Source: Gammaproteobacteria bacterium
GTDB taxonomy: Bacteria > Pseudomonadota > Gammaproteobacteria > HK1
Direction of reading: 5' to 3'
DNA length: 9,000 nt
Assembly: GCA_020444775.1 (NCBI GenBank)
Contig: JAGRHX010001164.1
Coordinates: forward strand, 1-9,000
The notes under the pieces are model-generated. The model saw only the letters and a list, made by a program, of their open reading frames with translations. It did no database searches and was not told where the DNA came from. This document shows, piece after piece, positions 1-7,050 of this stretch; positions within the stretch are counted from its first letter, which is position 1, and each line of letters starts with the position of its first letter. Made by a program: the position numbers and the translations under genes.

Positions 1-22
1 AAACGCTGATAAATCAGCGTTT
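1..22 (+). terminator. Rho-independent terminator-like hairpin at the left edge
   Basis: A perfect 9-bp inverted repeat is visible: AAACGCTGA, loop TAAA, TCAGCGTTT. The right arm ends in TTT and runs into CCTT, a short and imperfect U tract. The left arm begins with AAA, so the structure could also act on the other strand. It probably ends transcription of a gene lying left of the window. It also insulates the aminotransferase promoter region. The stem has only four G:C pairs and the U tract is broken, so strength is uncertain. Confidence 0.5.
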
Positions 23-34
23 CCTTAGCAAACC

Positions 35-80
35 GACGGTGGTGGACCGTCGCACAACTCACAGACGGTCGCGGACCGTC
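35..80. promoter_or_regulatory. Two tandem 17-bp palindromes, probable operator of the aminotransferase operon
   Basis: Two dyads lie directly upstream of the first gene. Site 1 (35-51) is GACGGT-GGTGG-ACCGTC. Site 2 (64-80) is GACGGT-CGCGG-ACCGTC. They differ at only 2 of 17 positions and their centres are 29 bp apart. Site 2 ends 14 bp before the ATG at 95. The shared half-site GACGGT with a 5-bp centre suits a homodimeric repressor or activator, but I cannot assign a family. No convincing -35/-10 pair is visible around them, so the promoter itself is not called. RNA hairpins in the leader are an alternative reading. Confidence 0.55.
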
Positions 81-94
81 GGGACGGGAATCAG

Positions 95-1525
95 ATGGTG
101 ACAGTGACAAGACCCGGCACGGGCTCACCCGGCCAGACGGCGGCGGCCACGGGCAGCAATGACCCTGGACGCATCCAGGACTACATCGATCGAGGCCTCG
201 AACACCTGTGGATTCACACCCAGCAGGTCAACGACCTGCGCAAGGAAGGCGAGTACACGGTGGTCGAGTCGGGCGAGGGTGTCTGGCTGACCGACATCAA
301 GGGGCAACGCTACATCGACGCGATGTCCGGTCTGTGGGTGGTTGCCGCCGGTCACGGTCGCAGCGAGCTGGCCGAGGTGGCGCGCAAGCAGATGCTGTCG
401 TTGCCGTACGCGAATCCGTTTGCCTATGCCACCGAGCCGGCGGTCGATCTGGCGACCCGACTGGCGGCCCTGACGCCGGGCTCGCTGACCCGCACCTACT
501 TCGTCAACACCGGGGCGGAGGCGGTCGAGACGGCCATCCGCATGGCCAAGCAGTACCAGTACAACCGCGGCGCGCGCGGCCGCTACAAGATCATCTCGCG
601 AATGGGCTCCTACCACGGCATGACCCATGGGGCACTGTCGGTGAACGGCGGCGCGATGATCAACCGGGCGCCATTCGAGCCGCTGCTGCCGGGTGTGATC
701 CAGGTGCCCAACACCAATGGCTTCGGCGAGCTGAATAACGCGCGCACCGGGCTCGATGACGTGTTCTGGGCCGACTTCGTCGAGGAGACCATCAAGTTCC
801 AGCGCCCGGAGACGATCGCCGCGTTCATCGCCGAGCCGATCTCGACGGCCAATGGCTGCTTCGTGCCGTCGACACGTTACTGGGAACGGATCCGCGAGAT
901 CTGCGACAAGTACGAGATCGTGCTGATCGCCGACGAGGTCATCAACGGCTTCGGACGTACCGGTCGCTGGTTCGCCTGCGAGCACTTCGGGCTGGAGCCC
1001 GACATCATGACCATGGCCAAGCAGATCTCCTCGGGCTATCTGCCGATCGCCGGTGTCATCGCCTCGGACAGGATTGCCTCGGCCTTCGAAGGCGGCAAGG
1101 CGCAGGCCTTCGTCGGCGGCTCGACCTTTGGTGCGCACCCGGTGTCCTGCGCGGTCTCGCTCGCCAATATCGACATCCTCGAGCGCGAGAACCTGGTCGA
1201 GAACTCACGTGTGGTCGGCGACTACCTGGGCGAGCAGCTGGAGGCGCTGGTCTCACGCCACCGGATTGCGGCCGGGACCCGCGGTATCGGCCTGATGCGG
1301 CAGGTGATGCTGATGCGCGACCCCGAGGCCGGGGTCCGGTTCACGCCGGAAGACGACCTGGCCGGGCGGATGCCGGCCATCGTCCGCGCCCACGGACTGC
1401 TGACCCGGGCCGGGGACACGATCGCGATCGCGCCGCCACTGGTGGTGAGCCGCCAGGAGATCGACGACCTGGTCGATCGGCTGGACGGCGTGATCTCGAC
1501 GGTGGAGAAACAGATTGCCCATTGA
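95..1525 (+). CDS. Class III PLP-dependent omega-aminotransferase (beta-alanine/taurine/polyamine:pyruvate type)
   Basis: This cytosolic enzyme should transfer an amino group from an omega-amino acid or amine to pyruvate or a similar keto acid. Its 476 residues are usual for the family. Visible motifs are LW at 80-81 with AGHGR following, phosphate-binding NTGAEA at 138-143, ring-stacking Y173 in YHG, E247, D280 in IADEV (contacts the pyridine nitrogen), Schiff-base K309 in MAKQISSGYLPI, T344 in STFGAHPV, and R438 in TRAGD, which matches the mobile carboxylate-binding arginine of omega-transaminases. All catalytic residues are present. The N-terminal 25 residues are Gly/Ala/Thr-rich and look disordered. 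The ATG at 95 is used because it opens the frame; only a weak purine stretch (GGGACGGGAA, 81-90) precedes it. The MDR gene follows on the same strand and is probably in the same operon. The exact amine donor cannot be read from sequence; beta-alanine, taurine, putrescine and phenylethylamine-type donors are all possible. Confidence 0.93.
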   Translation: MVTVTRPGTGSPGQTAAATGSNDPGRIQDYIDRGLEHLWIHTQQVNDLRKEGEYTVVESGEGVWLTDIKGQRYIDAMSGLWVVAAGHGRSELAEVARKQMLSLPYANPFAYATEPAVDLATRLAALTPGSLTRTYFVNTGAEAVETAIRMAKQYQYNRGARGRYKIISRMGSYHGMTHGALSVNGGAMINRAPFEPLLPGVIQVPNTNGFGELNNARTGLDDVFWADFVEETIKFQRPETIAAFIAEPISTANGCFVPSTRYWERIREICDKYEIVLIADEVINGFGRTGRWFACEHFGLEPDIMTMAKQISSGYLPIAGVIASDRIASAFEGGKAQAFVGGSTFGAHPVSCAVSLANIDILERENLVENSRVVGDYLGEQLEALVSRHRIAAGTRGIGLMRQVMLMRDPEAGVRFTPEDDLAGRMPAIVRAHGLLTRAGDTIAIAPPLVVSRQEIDDLVDRLDGVISTVEKQIAH

Positions 1526-1558
1526 GCTGCGCGCCGGGCTGGATGCCGGGCCGTGTCG

Positions 1559-1580
1559 ACGACGACCGCCCGGTCGTCGT
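1559..1580 (+). other. Strong GC hairpin between the aminotransferase and MDR genes
   Basis: ACGACGACCG, CC, CGGTCGTCGT is a perfect 10-bp inverted repeat (9 pairs with a 4-nt loop once sterically closed). A second copy of the right arm's CGGTCGTC lies at 1589-1596, so the left arm could pair with either. No U-run follows directly, only TCTTTG further on, so it is not a clear terminator. It may tune expression between the two genes or protect the 3' end of the first message. It lies inside the longest possible MDR reading frame, which is one reason for preferring the later start at 1613. Confidence 0.4.
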
Positions 1581-1612
1581 TGGCCCCGGTCGTCTTTGAC
1601 GATGGCGCGGCG

Positions 1613-2608
1613 GTGAGCCCGACACGCCAGACCCGGGCGGTGGTCGCCACGGCGCTGGGTGGCCCCGAGGTGCTCGAGATCCGCTCGCTGCCGGTGCCGC
1701 CACCCGCTGCCGGTCAGGTGCAGGTCGAGGCCCGGGCCTGGGGCGTCAACTACGTGGACGTGCTGATGGTCCGTGGTGGCTATCAGCTCAAGCCCGATCC
1801 GCCTTTCGTGCCGGGCATGGAGGCCGCGGGCGTGATCAGCGCGATCGGTCCGGGTGTCACCGGCCTCGTGGTCGGGGACCGGGTCATGACCGCGCATCGT
1901 CCGGGCGCCTTCGCCGAGCTCGTCAACGTGCCGGTCGAGCAGGTCTGGCCGGTTCCCGACGCCCTGGATCTGCCCGCCGCGGCCGTGTTCCGCTCCGCGC
2001 ACTACACGGCCTGGCACTCACTGGTGCAGCGTGCCGCGGTCCAGCCCGGTGAGTGGGTGCTGGTGCATGCCGCGACCGGCGGGGTTGGTCTCGCCGCGGT
2101 GCAGGTGGCGCGGCTGCGTGGCGCGCGGGTGATCGCCACCGGCGGGCGGGACGACAAGCTGGCGGTGGTCCGGGCGCAGGGCGCCGAGCACGTGATCCGC
2201 CTTGACGGCCAGGGCTTTCGCGACGAGGTCAAACGGATCACCGACGGCCGCGGCGTCGACGTGGTCCTGGATCCGGTCGGTGCCGAGGTGTTCGACGAGA
2301 GCATTCGCTGTCTGGCCTGGGGCGCGCGGATCCTGGTCATCGGTTTCGTCGGGGGAGAGCCTGCGCGAGCCAGGACCAATCATCTGCTCATCAAGGGCGC
2401 CAGCGTGATCGGCATACGTGCGGGCGAGTTCGGGCGCCGCAATCCCGCCATTCGCGATGCCAACATGCGCGATCTGCTGGCCCACGCCGCGGCCGGCGAG
2501 CTGCGCCCGCACATCTCGCACCGCTTCGCCTTCGAGTCGGTGGCGGCGGCCTTCGAGGTGGTGGCCGCCCGCGAGGTCATCGGCAAGGCGGTGCTGGTCG
2601 CCGATTGA
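1613..2608 (+). CDS. Zinc-independent MDR-family NADPH:quinone oxidoreductase-like protein
   Basis: A soluble reductase of the medium-chain dehydrogenase/reductase superfamily, expected to use NADPH to reduce quinones or activated double bonds. Counting from the GTG at 1613 it has 331 residues, normal for quinone oxidoreductases. The GroES-like N-terminal half starts with AVVATALGGPEVLEIR and contains GVNYVDVLMVRGGY and PGMEAAGVI. The Rossmann half has the cofactor signature AATGGVG at about 153-159, then ARVIATGGRDDK. The cysteines that bind zinc in alcohol dehydrogenases are absent. The frame is open back to a GTG at 1553, which would add 20 residues without family resemblance and contain the hairpin above. 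Neither start has a clear Shine-Dalgarno, so the start is the least certain part. It follows the aminotransferase by 27-87 bp and is probably co-transcribed. The physiological substrate is unknown; it might act on the aldehyde/enone side of the same pathway, which is inference. Confidence 0.88.
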   Translation: MSPTRQTRAVVATALGGPEVLEIRSLPVPPPAAGQVQVEARAWGVNYVDVLMVRGGYQLKPDPPFVPGMEAAGVISAIGPGVTGLVVGDRVMTAHRPGAFAELVNVPVEQVWPVPDALDLPAAAVFRSAHYTAWHSLVQRAAVQPGEWVLVHAATGGVGLAAVQVARLRGARVIATGGRDDKLAVVRAQGAEHVIRLDGQGFRDEVKRITDGRGVDVVLDPVGAEVFDESIRCLAWGARILVIGFVGGEPARARTNHLLIKGASVIGIRAGEFGRRNPAIRDANMRDLLAHAAAGELRPHISHRFAFESVAAAFEVVAAREVIGKAVLVAD

Positions 2609-2619
2609 CCGCTGCCCGC

Positions 2620-5529
2620 TCAGACCGCGAGCGCCACCCGGATGGCATCGAGTCGAAGCTGGGTCTGACCGAGCACGGTGTTCAGCCTGGCGCGGTCCTC
2701 CGCCAGCGTTTGCAGGTGCGCCTGGATCTGCGCCGGATCGGCATCGCGCAAGGCGCGTGCGCGTGATTGCTCCTCGTCGTACCAGGCGGTGGCGTTGGCG
2801 AGCGCCGCTTCGATCACCGCGGACTGTTGCTGCTCGGCCTTGGCGCGCGCCCGCTCGACGAGGATGGTGATGGCCTTGCGCGCGCGTTTGACCACCTCGC
2901 GTGCGGTCTTCTGCGGCACGTTCTGGACCAGTGCCGGCATCTGTGCCCGGGTCAGGGTGGCGCTGCGGTCGACGCCGTTGGCGTCGAGCACGATGCGGGT
3001 GCAGGCCTGCGGCAGGAAACGATGCACCTGCAGGGCACGGGCGGCGGGACAGTGGGCGGTGAATATGGTCTCCACCAGCAAGGTGCCGGCCGCGAGGCCG
3101 CTGTCCTTCAAGGTGCACAGCGCGGTGTTGCCGATGCCGCCGCTTTGAATCACGTCCATGGCGCCGGTGACCATCGGATGCTCCCAGCTCAGGAACAGCA
3201 TGTCCTCGCGTGACAGCGCCTGGTCGCGGGAGTAGGTCGCGCTCACGGCTTCGCCGGCGAGCCCCGGCAGCCCGCTGCAGAGCATGTGCTCGCCCGGTTG
3301 CAGCACCACGCTATAGCCCTGTGACTGTTGATTGACGCCCAGGCAGTCGAACATCCGTTCCATGAAGTCGACCAGCTCGATGCGCCGCTCCGCTTCCGCG
3401 ACGCTGTGCACCAGGCGGGTGGCCTGGGGCTCTCGACAGGAATTGAGCTCCAGCAAGCGGTCGCGACCTCTCCTCAGCAGGGCCATGGAATCATCGGTCA
3501 GACGCCGGCAGCGTTCGAGGAACGGATCCAGAGCGCCTGGCTCGGCCCCGTCACAAAGCAGCCCGAGCAGCTCCGAACGGGTCTCCTTGAAGACCAGGGG
3601 GCCCGCGGCGCAGGTACGCTCGAAGGCGTTCAGGCCCTCGTGATAGAAGCGCAGTAGTATCGACTGAGCGCTGTCGGCCTCGTAGGGCACGTGGACAAGG
3701 ACCGTCTCGCGCTGGCCGATACGGTCCAGCCGGCCGATACGCTGCTCGAGCAGGTCCGGGTCGAAGGGCAGATCGAACAGCACGACATTGTGGGCGAACT
3801 GGAAGTTGCGACCCTCCGATCCAATCTCAGAGCAGACCAGGACCTGCGCGCCGTCCTCGGGCTCGGCGAAATACGCGGCGGCGCGATCCCGGGCGATGAG
3901 GCTCATCTGCTCGTTGAACAGCGCCGAGCGCACGCCCTGGCGGGTGCGCAGGTGCTCCTCCAGCGCCCGTGCCGTCTCGGCCCGCTTGCAGATGACCAGC
4001 GCCTTCTCCACGCCCGAATCCGCCAGCCAGTTGCTCAGCCATTCGACCCTGGGGTCGATGCTCAGCCAGCGTTCACCGATCTGGAGCTCCGCGCAGAGCA
4101 GATGCTCCATGAGCGGGTCGTCGTTGCTCGCGTCGGACGGCGGTCGTTCATGGCTGCTGGCGCGCCCCGAGGCGGGCAGTGGATGTGCCTGCAGGCGCCG
4201 CTCCGGAAAGCCCTGCACCGCGTCGCGTGTGTTGCGAAACAGCGCCCGGCCGGTGCCATGTCGATCGAGCAGGCGATCGATGAGCTGCTGGCGTTGCCGA
4301 TCGTCCTTGCCCGGTGCGTGCTCTGCGTCGATCGCCGTTGTCGGCGGCGGATCGGTGCCGTCGTCCAGCAGCGCGTTGACCCGGGTCTGCAGCTCGTCCG
4401 GCAGCGGCTGCTCCGGGTCATGTTCGAGCAGCGCAGCGATGAGCTCGTTGACCGCCTGGTAGCCCTCGTGCTCGGCGTGATAACTGCACAGGTCCGGATA
4501 GCGGTGCGGATCGAGCAGATGCAGTCGGGCCCAGTGACCGGCCTCGCCGAACTGTTCCGGCGTGGCGGTCAGGAGCAGCACGCCCGGGGTGTTGGCCGCC
4601 AACGTCTGTACCGCGCGGTAGAGGCTGTCACCGGCGGAGCCGCCGTCGCCCTTGGCCGGCTCCAGGCTCAGACGATGCGCCTCGTCCACCACCAGCAGAT
4701 CGAAGCCGGCTTCCAGCGCCTGTTGCCGATGGATGGGGTCGGCGCCGAGCAGCTCGACGGGGCTGAGCACGAGCTGCGCGCTGAGGAACGGGTTGCCATG
4801 TCCCTCCTCGACCAGCTCCGTGCAGCGGCTCTGGTCCAGCAAGCTGAAGCTCAGGTTGAAACGTCTGAGCATCTCCACCAGCCACTGGTGCAACAGACTC
4901 TCCGGTACCAGCACCAGCACCCGCTGGGCCTGCTGGTTGACCAGCTGGCGGTGCACGATGAGACCGGCCTCGATGGTCTTGCCCAGCCCGACCTCGTCGG
5001 CGAGCAGCAGGCGCGGCGCCGGCTGTCGGGACGCCTGGTCGGCGATGTAGAGCTGATGGGGCAGGAGCTGCACGCGCGGACCCAGCAGTCCGTAGGCGGG
5101 CGAGGTCTGATGGGCGTGGCGGTGCTCCAGCGTGTCGATGCGCAGCTCGAAGCTGCGGTTGCTGTCGATCTGGCCGGCGAACAAGCGATCCTGGGGCTTG
5201 CTGAACTGGATCGAGCTGTCCAGATCGATCTCGTGCACGGCGCTGTCCTGGCCGTCCTGGTCGACGCCCAGATAGATGTAGCAGCCGTTCTTCTCGGCGC
5301 GTTCGGTGATGGTGAGCTGCACGCCGTGCCGGTCCTTGATCTCGTCGCCCGGGCCGAAGACCACCCGGGTCAGTGGCGCATTGTCGCGGGCGTAGGTCCG
5401 GCTCTCTCCGATCACCGGAAAGCTCAGGGTGACCCTGCGCAGCTCGTTGCTTTCGACCAGTCCCAGACCCAGTTCGGATTCGGTGTTGCTCACCCAGCGT
5501 TGACCCGGGCGAAATTCGCTATCTGCCAC
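2620..5529 (-). CDS. rapA: RNA polymerase-associated ATPase RapA (HepA), Snf2-family
   Basis: RapA binds RNA polymerase and uses ATP-driven DNA translocation to release stalled or post-termination complexes, so that the enzyme is recycled. The protein has 969 residues against 968 in E. coli. The N-terminal Tudor-like region (about 1-110, FRPGQRWVSNTESELGLG) is followed by Walker A DEVGLGKTIEAG with K184, DEAH box VVDEAHRL at 280-287, motif III TATPEQFG at 321-328, and motifs V/VI SEIGSEGRNFQF (568-579) and QRIGRLDRIGQ (596-606) with R600 and R603. These sit one residue away from their E. coli positions. A variable Pro/Asp/Ser-rich linker occupies about 390-475. The C terminus ends in Ala/Arg-rich helices. 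The start is GTG at 5529, preceded by a good AGGAG. The gene converges on the MDR gene with an 11-bp gap and diverges from the transporter. All catalytic motifs are intact. Long open frames on the opposite strand here are shadows. Confidence 0.97.
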   Translation of the reverse strand: MADSEFRPGQRWVSNTESELGLGLVESNELRRVTLSFPVIGESRTYARDNAPLTRVVFGPGDEIKDRHGVQLTITERAEKNGCYIYLGVDQDGQDSAVHEIDLDSSIQFSKPQDRLFAGQIDSNRSFELRIDTLEHRHAHQTSPAYGLLGPRVQLLPHQLYIADQASRQPAPRLLLADEVGLGKTIEAGLIVHRQLVNQQAQRVLVLVPESLLHQWLVEMLRRFNLSFSLLDQSRCTELVEEGHGNPFLSAQLVLSPVELLGADPIHRQQALEAGFDLLVVDEAHRLSLEPAKGDGGSAGDSLYRAVQTLAANTPGVLLLTATPEQFGEAGHWARLHLLDPHRYPDLCSYHAEHEGYQAVNELIAALLEHDPEQPLPDELQTRVNALLDDGTDPPPTTAIDAEHAPGKDDRQRQQLIDRLLDRHGTGRALFRNTRDAVQGFPERRLQAHPLPASGRASSHERPPSDASNDDPLMEHLLCAELQIGERWLSIDPRVEWLSNWLADSGVEKALVICKRAETARALEEHLRTRQGVRSALFNEQMSLIARDRAAAYFAEPEDGAQVLVCSEIGSEGRNFQFAHNVVLFDLPFDPDLLEQRIGRLDRIGQRETVLVHVPYEADSAQSILLRFYHEGLNAFERTCAAGPLVFKETRSELLGLLCDGAEPGALDPFLERCRRLTDDSMALLRRGRDRLLELNSCREPQATRLVHSVAEAERRIELVDFMERMFDCLGVNQQSQGYSVVLQPGEHMLCSGLPGLAGEAVSATYSRDQALSREDMLFLSWEHPMVTGAMDVIQSGGIGNTALCTLKDSGLAAGTLLVETIFTAHCPAARALQVHRFLPQACTRIVLDANGVDRSATLTRAQMPALVQNVPQKTAREVVKRARKAITILVERARAKAEQQQSAVIEAALANATAWYDEEQSRARALRDADPAQIQAHLQTLAEDRARLNTVLGQTQLRLDAIRVALAV

Positions 5530-5540
5530 ACGAGCTCCTG
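5530..5540 (-). promoter_or_regulatory. Ribosome binding site of rapA
   Basis: Read on the minus strand, the sequence is CAGGAGCTCGT followed by GTGGCAGAT. AGGAG lies 5 nt before a GTG codon, and that codon opens the reading frame whose protein begins like other RapA proteins. This fixes the GTG as the start, because no ATG is available nearby in frame. Confidence 0.75.
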
Positions 5541-5572
5541 TTATGCTCTGCCGCGTCGTCCAGCCATGCAGT

Positions 5573-5594
5573 TCGCGCCGGCGTCGCGCCGGCG
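5573..5594. repeat. Perfect 11-bp tandem duplication in the rapA/transporter divergent region
   Basis: TCGCGCCGGCG occurs twice back to back (5573-5583 and 5584-5594). Each copy contains the self-complementary CGCCGGCG, and the pair can also fold as CGCCGGC, loop GTCGC, GCCGGCG. The 11-bp period is close to one helical turn, so two equivalent palindromes would face the same side of the DNA. The repeat lies 44 bp upstream of rapA and about 93 bp upstream of the transporter start, where regulation of either gene could occur. No reliable -35/-10 pair could be found on either strand of 5530-5687. Confidence 0.5.
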
Positions 5595-5687
5595 GCTTCG
5601 CAACGATCTGGACCCGTCATCCCGGCCCGTCGCGTTCACGCACTGCCCGGAGACCCGGCAATCCTGATCGAAGCCGCGGATCCTACG

Positions 5688-6662
5688 ATGTTCCCGAAGC
5701 GATTGGGGCTACCCCGCGCACAATTCAAGCACCGACGCGTCGTCGACGCGGCTCTGGCGACCTCGACGGCGCCGCTGCGTGGCATCGGCCTGGTGGTGAT
5801 GGCGGGCGTGTTCTTCACCACCAGCGACACCATCATGAAGTGGTTGCGCACGCAGTACTCGGTGGGCGAGGCGATCAGCGTGCGTGGCCTGTTCACCTTG
5901 TTGTTCCTGGTGCTGTTCGCGCTCGCCTTCGGCGGCCTCGGCAGTCTGCGGGTGCGGCACTGGCGCAGCCAGTGCCAGCGTGCCTTCCTGGTGATCCTGA
6001 CGACCGTCAGCTTCACCACCGCGATCCGTTATCTGCCGCTGGCGGACGTCATCGGTATCGTCTTCGCGGGTCCGTTGTTCTCGGTCGCGCTGGCCGGGCC
6101 ATTGCTCGGCGAGCGCATCGGCTGGCGACGCTGGACCGCGACCGGTATCGGTTTCCTCGGCATCCTGCTCATCGTCCGGCCGGGTGGCGGTGGCTTCCAG
6201 TGGGTGACCCTGCTACCGCTGGTGACGGCGTTGGGCGGCGCCTTGCGCGACATCCTCACCCGGCGGATGAGCCTGTCCGATCATTCGAACGCGACTCTCG
6301 GCGTGTCCACGCTCGCCACGGTGCTGATCGGTGCCCTGACCCTGCCACTGGGGCTGCTCGAGGCGGCGCCCGCCTGGATCTGGCCCAGCGCCGCTCAGCT
6401 CGCGCTGTTCGCCGCTTCGGGTTTCCTCATGGGCGCCGGGCAGTATTGCCTGATCGAATCGCTACGGGTGGCGGAGGTCGGCCTGGTGGTGCCGTTCAAG
6501 TACACCAGTTACGTATGGGCGATCCTGTTCGGCTATCTGTTGTGGCAGGACATCCCGTCCGGGGGCTCGGTGGCCGGCGTGGTGCTGGTGATAGGCAGTG
6601 GTCTGTTCATCTTCTGGCGTGAGCAGAAACTGCTGCGTGAGCGCCGTTCGGCTCGCCCGTAG
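5688..6662 (+). CDS. EamA/DMT-superfamily inner-membrane transporter
   Basis: A multi-pass permease of the drug/metabolite transporter superfamily, a group that exports amino acids, amines or other small metabolites. The 324 residues show two EamA repeats (about 36-164 and 175-310) and ten hydrophobic segments, roughly 33-49, 63-84, 97-115, 118-137, 149-164, 171-187, 203-224, 235-253, 262-284 and 292-310. Typical repeat features are SVRGLFTLLFL after helix 1, the A-x-R-Y-LPLAD stretch at 112-120, GPLLGERIGWRRW at 137-149, and LRVAEVGLVVPFKYTSYVWA in the second repeat. The C-terminal tail REQKLLRERRSARP is basic, as expected for a cytoplasmic end. About 30 hydrophilic residues precede helix 1. 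The upstream ribosome site is weak, so a start a little later is possible. It is divergent from rapA and seems to stand alone. The substrate cannot be inferred. Confidence 0.9.
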   Translation: MFPKRLGLPRAQFKHRRVVDAALATSTAPLRGIGLVVMAGVFFTTSDTIMKWLRTQYSVGEAISVRGLFTLLFLVLFALAFGGLGSLRVRHWRSQCQRAFLVILTTVSFTTAIRYLPLADVIGIVFAGPLFSVALAGPLLGERIGWRRWTATGIGFLGILLIVRPGGGGFQWVTLLPLVTALGGALRDILTRRMSLSDHSNATLGVSTLATVLIGALTLPLGLLEAAPAWIWPSAAQLALFAASGFLMGAGQYCLIESLRVAEVGLVVPFKYTSYVWAILFGYLLWQDIPSGGSVAGVVLVIGSGLFIFWREQKLLRERRSARP

Positions 6663-6693
6663 CGCCTGCCGGCTCGTCGTGCGCGCTCGCTTG

Positions 6694-6711
6694 CAGGTCC
6701 TTCGTGACCTG
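6694..6711 (+). terminator. Weak terminator-like hairpin after the transporter gene
   Basis: CAGGTC, loop CTTCGT, GACCTG is a perfect 6-bp inverted repeat 32 bp after the transporter stop. It is followed by TTCCTGAC, a poor U tract. Its place at the end of a single-gene unit fits a terminator, but the short stem and missing U-run leave doubt. Confidence 0.35.
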
Positions 6712-6877
6712 TTCCTGACATGAATCGATGCCCACGGCGCGCGCTTCCCGACCTCGCCTGTCAGACAATGATGTAGCGACTCAATCCAAGGTGGCGACGC
6801 GCTCGCCTGAGGCGTCGATCGTGAGCGGTCGGTTGTCTACAAGTGGCGTGGGCGCCTGCGTGCCTGGAGCCGGGTCG

Positions 6878-6906
6878 TTGCGGATGCCGGGTACCCTGAC
6901 CATAAT
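6878..6906 (+). promoter_or_regulatory. Sigma-70-like promoter of the two-component operon
   Basis: TTGCGG (6878-6883) and CATAAT (6901-6906) are separated by exactly 17 bp. The -10 element matches TATAAT at 5 of 6 positions, and the -35 element keeps the key TTG. Transcription should start near 6913, giving a leader of roughly 140 nt before the kinase ATG at 7051. This also argues against the GTG at 6910 as the kinase start, since it would lie upstream of the expected first transcribed base. Confidence 0.55.
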
Positions 6907-6939
6907 CCAGTGAGGGATGCGGGCGGTTTGCGTGCTCGC

Positions 6940-6995
6940 GCCCGACGTCCCGAGCCCGACGTCCCGAGCCCGACGTCCCGATCCCGATGTCACCA
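6940..6995. repeat. 14-bp tandem repeat array (three exact copies and one degenerate)
   Basis: The unit GCCCGACGTCCCGA is repeated exactly at 6940-6953, 6954-6967 and 6968-6981. A diverged fourth copy, TCCCGATGTCACCA, follows at 6982-6995. Each exact unit carries the palindrome GACGTC (6944, 6958, 6972), and the fourth has GATGTC. A further partial match, GCCCGATGTCCCAG (7046-7059), contains the kinase start codon; being 50 bp away it may be coincidence. The array lies in the predicted transcribed leader. Slippage here would change leader length but not the kinase frame if translation begins at 7051. Its function is unknown. Confidence 0.8.
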
Positions 6996-7050
6996 GCCTG
7001 GCCTCGGGGAAACCACCGCTCAATGCATCATATCGCGAGCTTCCTGCCCG

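Larger units (their letters stand above)
6663..7050. other. Long intergenic region before the two-component system
   Basis: This 388-bp stretch has no credible gene. It contains, in order, a weak terminator-like hairpin (6694-6711), unremarkable sequence, a sigma-70-like promoter (6878-6906) and a 14-bp repeat array (6940-6995) ahead of the kinase ATG. A 61-codon frame at 6728-6913 has no ribosome site and low-complexity content, and ends at the promoter, so it is not called. Confidence 0.6.

Noticed and set aside
2609..2619. Terminator between the convergent MDR gene and rapA
   Set aside because: The gap is 11 bp with no inverted repeat or T-run. Any termination signal must lie inside the opposing genes, and none is evident.
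5543..5548. TATGCT with an upstream TG as an extended -10 promoter for the transporter
   Set aside because: No acceptable -35 lies at a suitable distance and the match is modest, so it cannot be told apart from chance.
3691..5667. A 658-codon open frame on the + strand opposite rapA
   Set aside because: It is antisense to a fully conserved RapA with every helicase motif. Long antisense frames arise readily in G+C-rich genes, and its translation is Gln/Arg/Val/Ala-rich with no recognisable domain.
6728..6913. A possible 61-residue small protein between the transporter and the kinase
   Set aside because: There is no Shine-Dalgarno before its ATG, its composition is low-complexity Ser/Ala/Arg/Gly, and its end overlaps the -10 element of the kinase promoter.
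6940..6995. CRISPR array
   Set aside because: The units are 14 bp and directly abutting, without spacers, so this is a simple tandem repeat.
6910..7050. Extended kinase N terminus from GTG 6910
   Set aside because: The extra 47 residues are a translation of the 14-bp DNA repeats (Pro/Arg/Ser-rich), the codon precedes the predicted transcription start, and the transmembrane helix and normal kinase N terminus begin after ATG 7051.
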